64,000 nucleotides of DNA from Mucilaginibacter saanensis (GTDB taxonomy: Bacteria > Bacteroidota > Bacteroidia > Sphingobacteriales > Sphingobacteriaceae): assembly GCF_014200575.1 (NCBI RefSeq), contig NZ_JACHBZ010000021.1:15412-79411 (forward strand). Direction: 5' to 3'. The notes under the pieces are model-generated. The model was not told the origin of the DNA. It ran no database searches and saw nothing but the letters and a program-made list of their open reading frames with translations. The translations under genes and the position numbers were made by a program. Numbering within the stretch: the first letter of the stretch is position 1; each line of letters starts with the position of its first letter. Shown piece after piece: positions 1 through 8,491 of this stretch.

Positions 1-72
1 GCCTTTGCCTTCTTCGGCAATATCAATGATCCGAACATCTTCAAAAAACTTCTGTTTAGCAACTTTATTCAT
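1..72 (-). CDS. RNA m5U methyltransferase (TrmA/RlmD family), N-terminal fragment
   Basis: Only the first 24 codons are present; the gene runs off the left edge of the window. The visible peptide starts MNKVAKQKFFEDVRIIDIA and ends EEGKG. The pattern 'V.I.DIA.EGKG' is typical of the N-terminal TRAM domain of Bacteroidota class I SAM-dependent 23S rRNA (uracil-5-)-methyltransferases, which binds RNA. The ATG at 70-72 is a clear start. The family assignment rests on this short motif, so it is moderate only; choosing between RlmD and another TRAM-bearing enzyme is not possible here. Confidence 0.55.
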   Translation of the reverse strand, partial: MNKVAKQKFFEDVRIIDIAEEGKG

Positions 73-111
73 CAGGCTGCAAAGTTAACCGTATTTATTT
101 AATCCTGAAAT

Positions 112-156
112 GATGACAAGGAATCAAGATAAAAGAGGCGAGAATCAGGAGTTGGG
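112..156. repeat. Degenerate 7-base-period purine-rich repeat
   Basis: The stretch can be cut into 7-base units (GGAATCA, AGATAAA, AGAGGCG, AGAATCA, GGAGTTG) that share a purine-rich pattern. It lies just upstream of the methyltransferase start and belongs to the same class as the arrays near 8.3, 40.9, 62.3 and 63.9 kb. It has no coding potential. Confidence 0.4.
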
Positions 157-228
157 TTAAGAAATGAACAGGCAATAACTTACCATGCCGCTTTAAAAGC
201 GAGTTATGATAATTAATGGAACCACCTG

Positions 229-336
229 CTAAGCAAACAACCCCAATATGTACGATACAAAATCAGCTGTATCCATATCGGCTATATCAAATTGCTCATC
301 AATCAGGTCTGAAAATTCTGTCAGTTCGGGACTCAT
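229..336 (-). CDS. Possible small acidic protein, 35 aa
   Basis: An open frame encodes a 35-residue acidic peptide starting MSPELTEFSDLIDEQFDIAD and ending SYILGLFA. A second in-frame ATG two codons upstream (342) would give 37 aa. There is no strong ribosome binding site, which is usual in this phylum. The composition is protein-like (amphipathic, acidic, with a hydrophobic C-terminus) and it occupies the only long gap at this end of the window. No family is recognised. It could be a genuine small protein, the remnant of a larger gene, or a chance frame. Confidence 0.25.
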   Translation of the reverse strand: MSPELTEFSDLIDEQFDIADMDTADFVSYILGLFA

Positions 337-405
337 AACCATAATTTTATTATGCTAACATAGTAATTATTATACCAAAAACCAAATTGGTATATGGTAA
401 TATTT

Positions 406-442
406 TTATTAAGGGTAAGGTTAATAACCTTACCCTTAATAA
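406..442 (-). terminator. Perfect hairpin downstream of creD
   Basis: A perfect 18-bp inverted repeat (arms TTATTAAGGGTAAGGTTA and its complement, one central base) ends one base before the creD stop codon region. No long T-run follows on the minus strand, so it may act as a 3'-end stabiliser as much as a terminator. Confidence 0.6.
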
Positions 443-443
443 T

Positions 444-1795
444 TTAATGTTTATCCCAGTTAATTTTGCGCGAAAAGTACATCAAAACAGCTACGATACT
501 AAACAAGGCAATACTGCCTATCATCAGCGCCAGATCTTCTAATTGAATGATTACAAAAATGAAGGTGTAAAATACCGATAGGATAAATGCAAACAGCAGA
601 GCAGCCATCTTATTTTTTAACAGCGATGCTATAAATACCGCAACTAATGCAATGGTTGATACCGAGGCTACCAGATAAGCTTTATTATAGCCAATCTGCT
701 CAGAAAAAGAGAGTAGCAGCGAATAATAAATGATCATGGCTACCCCAATAAGTATATAGTTAAATATATGTATCCTTTGTTTACGGATCACTTCGGTTAA
801 GAACAGCGAAATAAACGTAAGCATAATGATGAGCAGCGAATATTTACTGGTACGCATCGTTTTTTGATACTGATCAACAGGTAAGCGCAACTTTACGCCA
901 AATACGGCATCGCCAAGCTTTCGGTTATTGCTTAGCAGCGTATCATTGTTTACCCATTGCTGCGGAAATGGTCTGTTATAATATAACATTTGCCAGCGAG
1001 CCGTAAATCCGTTTTTATCAACTTTGCGCTCATCAGGCAGGTAACGGCCATCAAAACTTGGGCTACTCCAGCTCCCGCTGGCTTCTACATCAGTAGTTTA
1101 CCCAAATGTAAAAAACTAAGTTCCTGGCTACCCTTTAAGTCAAGCGTGTAATCAAAGGGCACTTCCCCATCCGCCGCATTTGAAAGATCAATACCGGCTT
1201 GTAAACCACTGCCAAATAATGATCTATTATCAAATATAGGTTCGACAGGAAGGGTTTGGCCGGCTGCTTTTAAAACCGGATTATTTTTTAGACCTTTCAG
1301 ATCGCTTATGCTAAAAGCAATATGGGCTTTATTCAACAAAAGTTGATCTGCTGTGAGGGAAAGACTACCCAGATCGGCTTTTGAAAAGTTACCTGATATC
1401 TTTACTACCGAATTATAAACAGCTACGTCAAATATTCCACGGTGCAAAAGCTGCGTGTTAAGCGTTGCTCTGATATGCAAATTATCAGGTAAAATGTATA
1501 AATTTTCAATGATCTCACGTGTGCTTTCCTTACTGGCGGCATCCATATATTTAACCGCCTTTTTGTAAGGGATAATAAGCACGGGACCTTTTATAAGCTG
1601 GCTGCCCGACCATTTTTCAGATACATCCCGCATCATATCATCTTGCCGGGTAGCCCGTTCTGTAATCAAATTTTCAACCAGTGAAGATGGTATAAGCAAT
1701 ACCAGGATAAGTATCCCGATAAAAATTAATTTAATGGTTACCGACTCCTTGAGCCAATCCATTGCGCTGCGTTTTTGTGGTTGTTCTTCAATCAT
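444..1795 (-). pseudogene. creD: creD (inner membrane protein CreD), split by a -1 frameshift
   Basis: Two open frames together make one CreD/CET-family inner membrane protein of about 450 residues. The upstream part (1795 down to about 1100) has an N-terminal membrane helix (IKLIFIGILILVLLIPSSLV) and the periplasmic domain with the GPVLIIPY motif. The downstream part (to 444) has the polytopic C-terminal domain with several helices. Near 1096-1100 the frame shifts: restoring one A in the codon run GGT AAA CTA gives a continuous reading HLGKTTDVEASGSW through SPSFDGRYLPDERK into the second frame. The start is taken as the ATG at 1795, since the frame's more upstream start is TTG. The cause is either a real inactivating deletion in a short A-run, a phase-variable site, or a sequencing error. 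CreD is linked to envelope stress and beta-lactam/colicin phenotypes in other bacteria. Confidence 0.85.
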
Positions 1796-1811
1796 TTTTT
1801 TCAATATAAAG

Positions 1812-1830
1812 TACTTTGCAATTCAAAGTA
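1812..1830. promoter_or_regulatory. Operator-like palindrome, copy 1
   Basis: TACTTTG-N5-CAAAGTA is a perfect 7-bp dyad lying 17 bases upstream of the creD ATG. A near-identical dyad occurs at 1884-1902. The position between two divergent genes fits an operator for a dimeric winged-helix or similar repressor. The cognate regulator is not identified. Confidence 0.5.
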
Positions 1831-1883
1831 TAAATTTAAAAAGAATGGGCGTATAGCCCACTGCAAAATACCTCTTAATAAAG

Positions 1884-1902
1884 TACTTTGCGATACAAAG
1901 CA
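1884..1902. promoter_or_regulatory. Operator-like palindrome, copy 2
   Basis: TACTTTG-N5-CAAAGCA repeats the dyad at 1812-1830 with one arm mismatch, 72 bases away. Both share the flank AAAGTACTTTGC. Two spaced copies in one divergent promoter region suggest cooperative binding; this is inference. Confidence 0.45.
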
Positions 1903-1960
1903 AATTAAAATAATTCAACTTTCAAAATATTTTACTTATAAAGTTCAATACCTTTATAAA

Positions 1961-2350
1961 ATGACCTCACAGGAGCAAATATATAATTGGTTAGTTATCG
2001 GATTTCAGCAATCACCTGTAAAATTTTCGGAAGTATTTTACTATGATAAAAGCGACGATCAGTTCTTTTCTATCTTAATGACGGATTACTTTCTCTTTGA
2101 CAACCACGGAGATTTAACAAAGGAGGCAACCGCTTCCTACTCAGAGAATACTTTAAAGCAACTAACAGACAGAATAAAAAGAATTACAATTAATGATAAC
2201 ATCGTTGCTATTCCCAGATTTGGAAATGACGAGGACGATTATTTACAGAAAGTGGAAACTTTTTTAAATCTAAATGCAATCAATATTGCACAATCCACCA
2301 TCTGGGAGGTGGAAGAAGGCGGATCGATAAATATAAAAATAACCGGCTAA
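1961..2350 (+). CDS. Hypothetical protein, 129 aa
   Basis: The protein begins MTSQEQIYNWLVIGFQQSPV and is a soluble, acidic, single-domain polypeptide with no signal peptide or membrane helix. It has a middle segment with aromatic residues (YYDKSDDQFFSILMTDYFLF) and a conserved-looking VAIPRFGNDEDDY motif. The ATG at 1961 is chosen because an upstream extension to 1775 reads through the divergent promoter region and its palindromes with low-complexity sequence. The gene ends 4 bases into the convergent TetR gene. No family could be named with confidence. Confidence 0.65.
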   Translation: MTSQEQIYNWLVIGFQQSPVKFSEVFYYDKSDDQFFSILMTDYFLFDNHGDLTKEATASYSENTLKQLTDRIKRITINDNIVAIPRFGNDEDDYLQKVETFLNLNAINIAQSTIWEVEEGGSINIKITG

Positions 2351-2928
2351 ACCGAAATAGCAGCCTTTACCAGATAGGGGAGTATCTCTTTTTGAAAAGA
2401 AACAAAGTTTTTGCGTACATCTGAATCACTTACGGAGGTAAAGGCAAAACTAAATACGATGCTCTTACTGCATTTGATCAAGAAGCGCAACCTCTGCTGA
2501 TAAGTTTCGTGCATCCGGATACCCGGCAGCTGAATAAAGGAAGCCATTAACAACTCTTCGAGCTCATTCGATAGATTTTTCAAAAAATCCTGTGAGTTGG
2601 TTGATTCACGAATAAAATCCCAGCCAATAAATTCATTACATATAGTATATGACAAGCGGCAGGTTTTCATGATGAGGTTGTTCAAATAAACCTCTTCTTC
2701 CATTTCAGATGTATTGGTATGCACCAGATCGTCAACACTGGCTTTGATATAATCCATTAACAGTATATGCAAAACAGCCTCTTTGCTATCAAAGTACTTA
2801 TAAATGGTAGCCTTGGCTATTTTAGCTTTTTTAGCAATTTCGTTAACGCTGGTTTTATGGTACCCGAATTTGCGGAAAAGATCCTGTGCCGCACGTTTTA
2901 TACTATCTTTTATTTTATCGGCTTCCAT
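2347..2928 (-). CDS. TetR/AcrR family transcriptional regulator
   Basis: A 193-residue one-component repressor. The N-terminal helix-turn-helix (about residues 27-46, with KKAKIAKATIYKYFDSKEAV) matches the TetR_N domain; the C-terminal all-helical part is the ligand-binding and dimerisation domain and has no recognisable ligand signature. It lies directly downstream of the lipoprotein gene on the same strand (3 bases between) and after pheS, so it may be co-transcribed with them. The target is unknown. The split creD with its twin dyads lies beyond the next gene, but TetR sites are usually longer dyads, so a link is only a guess. Confidence 0.9.
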   Translation of the reverse strand: MEADKIKDSIKRAAQDLFRKFGYHKTSVNEIAKKAKIAKATIYKYFDSKEAVLHILLMDYIKASVDDLVHTNTSEMEEEVYLNNLIMKTCRLSYTICNEFIGWDFIRESTNSQDFLKNLSNELEELLMASFIQLPGIRMHETYQQRLRFLIKCSKSIVFSFAFTSVSDSDVRKNFVSFQKEILPYLVKAAISV

Positions 2929-2931
2929 TAA

Positions 2932-3342
2932 TTAATTATAAACATGAATTGTAAATTGGTCATAAGATACAATGTATGACCTTAAGGCCTTTGTTGCAGG
3001 AGCTTTTACCGGGTTTCCATCGGCCAATGAAAACTTTGAACCGCTACATGGGTCTGTTACTGTAAACCCGGTAGCATCAACTGTTACAGCGCATTTTTTT
3101 TCTGGCTGATAACTGCTACACCTGTCATAGGCCACATAATTACCGCTGGCTGTCCTGTAAATGATTAAGCCTGCTACTCCGTAACCACTAATTAAAACTA
3201 CGCCACCCGCACTGTTAAGCCCGCTCATTGCGGGACTATTAAAAGCGGCAGAAAAATCAACCGGCACACTTGGCACCGGGTCACCTTTTCCGCATGAAAA
3301 ACAACAAATGGCAGTTAGTAATATCAGTGTGAGCTTCCTCAT
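2932..3342 (-). CDS. Rieske-like lipoprotein lacking histidine ligands
   Basis: A 136-residue lipoprotein: the signal peptide [17 protein letters not shown] gives a probable lipidated Cys17. The C-terminal half has the layout of a Rieske ferredoxin fold: YDRCSSY, then KKCAV, then [20 protein letters not shown] and a final beta strand. In true [2Fe-2S] Rieske proteins the boxes are CxH and CxxH; here no histidine occupies these places and the boxes read RCSS and PCSG. The first ATG overlaps the pheS stop (ATGA), so translation is probably coupled to pheS. The cluster is probably lost or has non-standard ligands. Function unknown; exported, likely anchored in the envelope. Confidence 0.75.
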   Translation of the reverse strand: MRKLTLILLTAICCFSCGKGDPVPSVPVDFSAAFNSPAMSGLNSAGGVVLISGYGVAGLIIYRTASGNYVAYDRCSSYQPEKKCAVTVDATGFTVTDPCSGSKFSLADGNPVKAPATKALRSYIVSYDQFTIHVYN

Positions 3343-4373
3343 AACATTTCAGTTTGAAATTGCTTTAAAAAACGAACATCGTTTTCAGAGAATAAACGCA
3401 AATCACGTATCACATATTTCAGGTTGGCAATTCTTTCCATTCCCATACCAAAGGCAAAGCCTGTGTATTTATTACTATCAATACCGCAGTTCTCCAACAC
3501 ATTCGGGTCAACCATACCGCAACCCAAAATCTCTACCCAACCGCTGTATTTACACATATTACATCCTGAACCACCACAAATGGTACAAGATACATCCATT
3601 TCTGCAGATGGCTCGGTAAACGGAAAGTATGACGGGCGGAAACGTACTTTGGTGCCTTCGCCGTATAATTCCTGTACAAAGTGATAAAGCGTTTGTTTTA
3701 AATCAGAAAATGATACGTTTTCATCAACATATAAACCTTCTACCTGGTGAAAAAAACAATGCGCCCTGGCAGATATCGCCTCGTTACGGTAAACCCGTCC
3801 CGGCATAATGGCCCTGAACGGTGGCTTGCCGTGCTCCATCATTCTTACCTGTACTGATGAGGTATGCGTACGCAGGGCAATATCATCTTTGCCACTGTTC
3901 TTTTTTATAAAGAAAGTGTCCTGCATATCCCTTGCCGGATGCTCCTCGGGAAAATTTAAGGCCGAGAAATTATGCCAGTCATCCTCAATTTCCGGGCCTT
4001 CGGCAACTACAAAACCTAAACGTTTAAATATATCGATGATCTCGTTACGCACCAATGACAGCGGATGGCGTGAGCCAACAGCAAAACCATCACCAGGTAG
4101 CGTTAAGTCTATCTCTGATTTTGAGCTTCCGGTTTCGGTCGCTGAATTTTCTTTTAACTCGTTGTATTTAGCCTCGGCCAGTTGTTTAAATTGGTTCAGC
4201 ACCTTACCAAAGGTGCGTTTCTCTTCGGGGCCAACAGTTTTAAACTCCTCAAAAAGATCTTTTATAATTCCCTTGGTACCTAAAAATTTGATACGAAACG
4301 TTTCCAGTTCATCAGCGTTAGCCGGCGAAAAAGCGTTTATTTCGGCAGTATATTGGTCTATTTGAGCTTGCAT
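3339..4373 (-). CDS. pheS: Phenylalanine--tRNA ligase subunit alpha
   Basis: Catalytic subunit of the alpha2beta2 phenylalanyl-tRNA synthetase, which charges tRNA-Phe in the cytosol. The 344 residues match the usual length. An N-terminal coiled-coil tRNA-binding arm (about 1-85) is followed by the class II core: the RTHTSSVQ segment at 168-175, motif 2 around [13 protein letters not shown] (246-258) and motif 3 [10 protein letters not shown] (305-314). Four cysteines at 263, 266, 271 and 274 form a CxxC-x4-CxxC knuckle within the insert after motif 2, which could bind zinc. pheT is not adjacent. The following lipoprotein gene overlaps it by 4 bases. Confidence 0.97.
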   Translation of the reverse strand: MQAQIDQYTAEINAFSPANADELETFRIKFLGTKGIIKDLFEEFKTVGPEEKRTFGKVLNQFKQLAEAKYNELKENSATETGSSKSEIDLTLPGDGFAVGSRHPLSLVRNEIIDIFKRLGFVVAEGPEIEDDWHNFSALNFPEEHPARDMQDTFFIKKNSGKDDIALRTHTSSVQVRMMEHGKPPFRAIMPGRVYRNEAISARAHCFFHQVEGLYVDENVSFSDLKQTLYHFVQELYGEGTKVRFRPSYFPFTEPSAEMDVSCTICGGSGCNMCKYSGWVEILGCGMVDPNVLENCGIDSNKYTGFAFGMGMERIANLKYVIRDLRLFSENDVRFLKQFQTEML

Positions 4374-4489
4374 TGTTAATTGTTATTAAAATTATCGGCA
4401 GTAAAAACCGGAGTACCTGTTGATTATGATGCTTTAGAAATCGCAGTTACTTTATCAACAGGTGTGCAAATATAAAAAAACAGTACTTA

Positions 4490-5680
4490 TTATTTAATTA
4501 CAGCTAATTCCTTACCTACTTTGGTAAAGGCAGCTATAGCTTTATCTAAATGGTGCATATCATGTGCAGCTGATATTTGCACCCTGATACGCGCTTTTCC
4601 CTGCGGTACTACGGGATAGTAAAAACCAATTACATATATACCTTCGTTCAGCATTTTTGCCGCAAACTCCTGTGCCAGTTTAGCATCATACAACATAACC
4701 GGCACAATAGGGTGTACACCTGGCTTGATATCAAAACCGGCCTCAGTCATTTTTTTGCGGAAGTACTGAGTATTGGTTTCCAGCTTGTCGCGCAGGGTAG
4801 TGGTTTCGCTCAACATATCCAGCACCGCAATAGATGCGCCGGTAATAGCCGGAGCAAGCGTATTTGAAAACAGGTAAGGGCGGGAGCGCTGGCGCAGCAT
4901 ATCAATGATCTCTTTGCGACCTGATGTAAATCCGCCCGATGCGCCGCCCAATGCTTTACCCAAAGTACCGGTAATAATATCTATCTGCCCCATTACATGG
5001 TGATGCTCATGTGTACCACGACCGGTTTTACCCATAAAACCAGAGCAGTGGCTTTCATCAATCATCACCAGGGCGTTGTATTGCTCTGCTAATGCACAAA
5101 TTTTATCAAGCTGGGCAATGGTGCCATCCATGCTAAAAGCACCATCGGTTACAATAATGCGATGACGCAGGTTTTGAGTTGACTTCAACTTCTCTTCCAA
5201 ATCGGCCATATCATCGTGCTTGTAGCGTTGGCGCTGGGCCTTGCACAAACGCACGCCATCAATAATAGATGCATGGTTCAACTCGTCAGATATTATAGCA
5301 TCCTGTTCATTAAACAGAGGTTCAAATACACCGCCATTGGCATCAAATGCAGCAGCATATAATATGGTATCTTCAGTACCCAAAAATGCTGATATTTTTG
5401 CTTCAAGTTCTTTATGAATATCTTGGGTACCGCAAATAAAACGCACAGAGGACAACCCATAACCATGGGTATCCATTACATTTTTTGCAGCCTGTATCAC
5501 TTTAGGGTTACCTGAAAGCCCCAGATAGTTATTGGCACAAAAATTAATTACCGCTGCACCACCCTGTACAGTAATATCGGCACCCTGGGCCGATGTAATG
5601 ATGCGTTCCTTTTTATATAATCCTGCGTTTTCAATATCAGCAAGTTCCTGCTGTAAAACCGGCTTTAGTGTATTATACAT
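4490..5680 (-). CDS. kbl: Glycine C-acetyltransferase (2-amino-3-ketobutyrate CoA ligase)
   Basis: A PLP enzyme of the alpha-oxoamine synthase family, 396 residues. It cleaves 2-amino-3-oxobutanoate with CoA to glycine and acetyl-CoA, the second step of threonine degradation. Visible signatures are NNYLGLS (50-56), SDELNHASIIDG (131-142, substrate His136), DESHCSGFMG (208-217) and the PLP lysine in GTLGKALGG (Lys242). The length is that of Kbl, and the neighbourhood holds a threonine dehydrogenase at 22089-23039. Related enzymes (serine palmitoyltransferase, KAS-type BioF) are less likely because of the close match around the PLP lysine. Confidence 0.92.
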   Translation of the reverse strand: MYNTLKPVLQQELADIENAGLYKKERIITSAQGADITVQGGAAVINFCANNYLGLSGNPKVIQAAKNVMDTHGYGLSSVRFICGTQDIHKELEAKISAFLGTEDTILYAAAFDANGGVFEPLFNEQDAIISDELNHASIIDGVRLCKAQRQRYKHDDMADLEEKLKSTQNLRHRIIVTDGAFSMDGTIAQLDKICALAEQYNALVMIDESHCSGFMGKTGRGTHEHHHVMGQIDIITGTLGKALGGASGGFTSGRKEIIDMLRQRSRPYLFSNTLAPAITGASIAVLDMLSETTTLRDKLETNTQYFRKKMTEAGFDIKPGVHPIVPVMLYDAKLAQEFAAKMLNEGIYVIGFYYPVVPQGKARIRVQISAAHDMHHLDKAIAAFTKVGKELAVIK

Positions 5681-5812
5681 ATGATATGCTGTTTAAAGGG
5701 TGCAAAATTAAACATTCATGCGCATTTGATAAGGCTTATTAAGCTTTAAATATTTATTTAAATAGATAATAAAACATTTTGAAGCTAAAAAGTATTTAAA
5801 TGATTATAGAAT

Positions 5813-8293
5813 ATGAAAAAACACATACTATTGATTTTAATTACTTTATGTGCCATAAATGCATCTGCACAAGAGTATCTGCTATCGGGCCGCATTACCG
5901 ATCAAAAAAACAATGTAATTCCCTTTACATCGGTATATATCAGAAATTCCTCCTACGGCACTACCGCAAATGAGGATGGGATATACCAGTTTAAGCTTAA
6001 AGCCGGCACATATAATGTTATTTACCGTTTTGTTGGGTATAATGAAAAAATAGTTAAAGTAACAGTAACCGACCATGACGAACAGTTGAATGTACAGATG
6101 GACGATGAAGTTTTTGATACCACCAGGGTAGCTGTCACCTATCGCAAAAACCGCGATGCTGCTGATACCATTATGAAACAGGTTATCAAAAAGCGCAAGT
6201 ACTATGTAGAAGAAGCCACCTCTTACTCCTGTGCTGTTTATATAAAGGGTGTGCAGAAATTATTAAGCGCACCAAAAGCGCTTTTATCAAAAGAGGTTAC
6301 CCGCACGCTTGACCTTGACGCCAGTGGCCGCGGCATACTGTACCAATCAGAATCGCTGTCTGATTTTAGCTTTCAAAAGCCCGATAAAATTAAAGAAGTT
6401 ACCATTGCCAACCGCACGGTAGGTTTAAACACCGCGTTCAGCTATAACAAGGCGTCGGACCTGCAGGTAAATTTTTACCAGAATATATTTACTATTAATG
6501 GCTTAAGTACACGTGGATATGTATCGCCCCTGGCATCCTATGCTAATCTTTTTTACAGATATAGATTATTAGGCACTTCAATTGAGAACGGTCGTACTAT
6601 TGACAAAATACAGGTGATACCGCGCCGCCAGCATGGTCAGTATTTTCAAGGTAATATATACGTGGTTGAGGGCGATTGGCGGTTATACAGTGCCGACCTT
6701 TACCTTACCAATAAAATGAATAACCTTAACCTGGTTGATACCCTGCAGGTACGCCAGCAATATATAGCCGTTACTGATAGTGTGTGGATGCCAGCTTCCG
6801 TACAGTTTAACTTTAAGGGCAAGGTATTCGGCTTTAAATTCGGGGGCTATTACAGCGCCATTTATAATAATTATAAAATTAACCCAACCTTCCCGGATAA
6901 CTTTTTTACCGGCGAAATTTTAAAAGTTGATACGGCTGCCAACATCAAAAAAGAGAATTATTGGGCCTCTGTACGCCCTGTGCCTTTAACCCAGCAGGAA
7001 GCCCGTGATTATCATAAAAAGGACAGCGTGGCCGCCTATCAAAAAACAGATCAGTACCTTGATTCGCTTCAGCATACTAAAAACCATATCAACTATCCCG
7101 GTTATTTGATATTTGGTTACAGCGCCAGCAACCGTAGTAATAAGGATTCCTTATACATATTTCCTTTTATACAAACCCTTTATTATAACACGGTAGAAGG
7201 TTTTGGTATTAATGCCAAGGTACGGTACACGCGTACTATTGATGATTTCCATTCGTTCAGCGTCACACCAGATGTACGTTATGGGTTTTCAAACAAGCTA
7301 TTCAGCGCCAATATATACAACGAGTACAAAAACGATCCCTTTCATAATGCCAAATTCTTTGCAGGCTTTGGCAGCGACATACTTGACCTTAACAACGTAG
7401 GCACGCGATCGTTATATTTTAATACCCTGAGTACGCTACTGAGCGAAAACAATTATGTAAAATATTACCGGTCGCAATATGGTATGTTTGGGTACCAGCG
7501 CGAAGTAACAAATGGTATTTTACTTAACGGAAGCCTCAACTATGCCAGCCGAAGCCAATTGTATAATACAGCATTCGGACGTCTTAAAGATGTTAAGGAC
7601 CGCGAGTTTACCTCAAACAACCCCTTAGCCCCGGCAGGTACTCCGCCCGATGATCATTCGCTTTTATTCCCTCAAAACCAGGCCTTAACCTTTGCGGCCT
7701 CTGCTATTATTACATTTGATCAGCAATATGAAACCAGGCCTACCGGCAAATTCAATATGCCATCAAAATACCCTACGGTAACGGTAAATTACCGTAAGGG
7801 CATCAAGGGCGCGTTTGGCTCAGATGTAGATTATGATTTTGCATCGGTCGATATTTCCCAGGATCACATACAGGTGGGCTTAACCGGTTTCTCGTCATTT
7901 AAAATAACTGCCGGCGATTTCTTTAACGACAAAAGCCTGTACTACATGGATTATAATCACTTTTTAGGTAACCAGGGTTTAACATTTGACCCTACCTACG
8001 TAGGCAGTTTCCATTTTTTACCGTTTTACACTTACAGCACCAACGGGGCTTTTCTGGAGGCACATTACCAGCATAATTTTGCCGGGTCGATATTTAACAA
8101 AATACCATTCCTCAGAAATTTAAAGCTGGAAGAGATCATTGGTGCCAATTATCTCACTACCAAAAGCAATACCAATTACCGCGAGTTTTATGTAGGTATA
8201 CAACGCCTTATTTTCAGGGTAGATTATGGTATATCATACGCCGGCAACCAAAAATACATCCAGGGATTCAGGATATTTTACGGTATCAGATAA
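5813..8293 (+). CDS. DUF5686-type outer-membrane protein with carboxypeptidase-regulatory-like domain
   Basis: An 826-residue exported protein. Residues 1-19 are a signal peptide ending ASA-QE. Residues about 22-105 form a CarboxypepD_reg-like beta sandwich (YLLSGRITDQKN, then EDGIYQFKLKAGTYNV), as at the N-terminus of many Bacteroidota TonB-dependent receptors. The remainder is rich in alternating aromatic and polar strands and ends in a C-terminal beta-strand with aromatic residues (GFRIFYGIR), as expected for an outer-membrane barrel. The overall layout matches the DUF5686 family. No plug domain is visible, so it is not a SusC. Function unknown; it stands alone, followed by a heptad inverted repeat. 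Confidence 0.85.
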   Translation: MKKHILLILITLCAINASAQEYLLSGRITDQKNNVIPFTSVYIRNSSYGTTANEDGIYQFKLKAGTYNVIYRFVGYNEKIVKVTVTDHDEQLNVQMDDEVFDTTRVAVTYRKNRDAADTIMKQVIKKRKYYVEEATSYSCAVYIKGVQKLLSAPKALLSKEVTRTLDLDASGRGILYQSESLSDFSFQKPDKIKEVTIANRTVGLNTAFSYNKASDLQVNFYQNIFTINGLSTRGYVSPLASYANLFYRYRLLGTSIENGRTIDKIQVIPRRQHGQYFQGNIYVVEGDWRLYSADLYLTNKMNNLNLVDTLQVRQQYIAVTDSVWMPASVQFNFKGKVFGFKFGGYYSAIYNNYKINPTFPDNFFTGEILKVDTAANIKKENYWASVRPVPLTQQEARDYHKKDSVAAYQKTDQYLDSLQHTKNHINYPGYLIFGYSASNRSNKDSLYIFPFIQTLYYNTVEGFGINAKVRYTRTIDDFHSFSVTPDVRYGFSNKLFSANIYNEYKNDPFHNAKFFAGFGSDILDLNNVGTRSLYFNTLSTLLSENNYVKYYRSQYGMFGYQREVTNGILLNGSLNYASRSQLYNTAFGRLKDVKDREFTSNNPLAPAGTPPDDHSLLFPQNQALTFAASAIITFDQQYETRPTGKFNMPSKYPTVTVNYRKGIKGAFGSDVDYDFASVDISQDHIQVGLTGFSSFKITAGDFFNDKSLYYMDYNHFLGNQGLTFDPTYVGSFHFLPFYTYSTNGAFLEAHYQHNFAGSIFNKIPFLRNLKLEEIIGANYLTTKSNTNYREFYVGIQRLIFRVDYGISYAGNQKYIQGFRIFYGIR

Positions 8294-8305
8294 GCTGAGG
8301 CGGAG

Positions 8306-8411
8306 GGTAAAAGGATAAAGGGGAAAGGTGAAAAGGAGCGTGAAATTTATAGCCGCAATGGCTAATACTATTTTAAAATGTTAAAACACCTTTGGCCTTT
8401 ATCCTTTTACC
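8306..8411. repeat. Inverted pair of 7-base-period purine repeats
   Basis: The left arm (8306-8330, GGTAAAAGGATAAAGG..) and right arm (8387-8411) are 25-base inverted repeats with 2 mismatches, separated by 56 bases. Within each arm the sequence shows a 7-base period (AAGGATA, AAGGGGA, AAGGTGA). The structure could form a long hairpin between the DUF5686 gene and trhO and may act as a transcript end. Confidence 0.7.
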
Positions 8412-8421
8412 TTTCTTATTC

Positions 8422-8452
8422 TTTCAGCTTTCGGCTCAAAAACTTATCTTTG
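8422..8452 (+). promoter_or_regulatory. Candidate Bacteroidota promoter of trhO
   Basis: TATCTTTG at 8445-8452 fits the -7 consensus TAnnTTTG, with TTTC at 8422-8425 as a -33 element after a 19-base spacer. It lies 40 bases upstream of the trhO ATG. Confidence 0.4.
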
Positions 8453-8491
8453 CACCTCATTTAACACTGTTTGCAACAGTATCAATGGTTT

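Noticed and set aside
3424..4365. Plus-strand frames opposite pheS (3424-3684, 3808-4365)
   Set aside because: They lie fully inside the well-supported pheS gene on the other strand, with low-complexity, Ser/Cys/Arg-rich composition typical of antisense frames.
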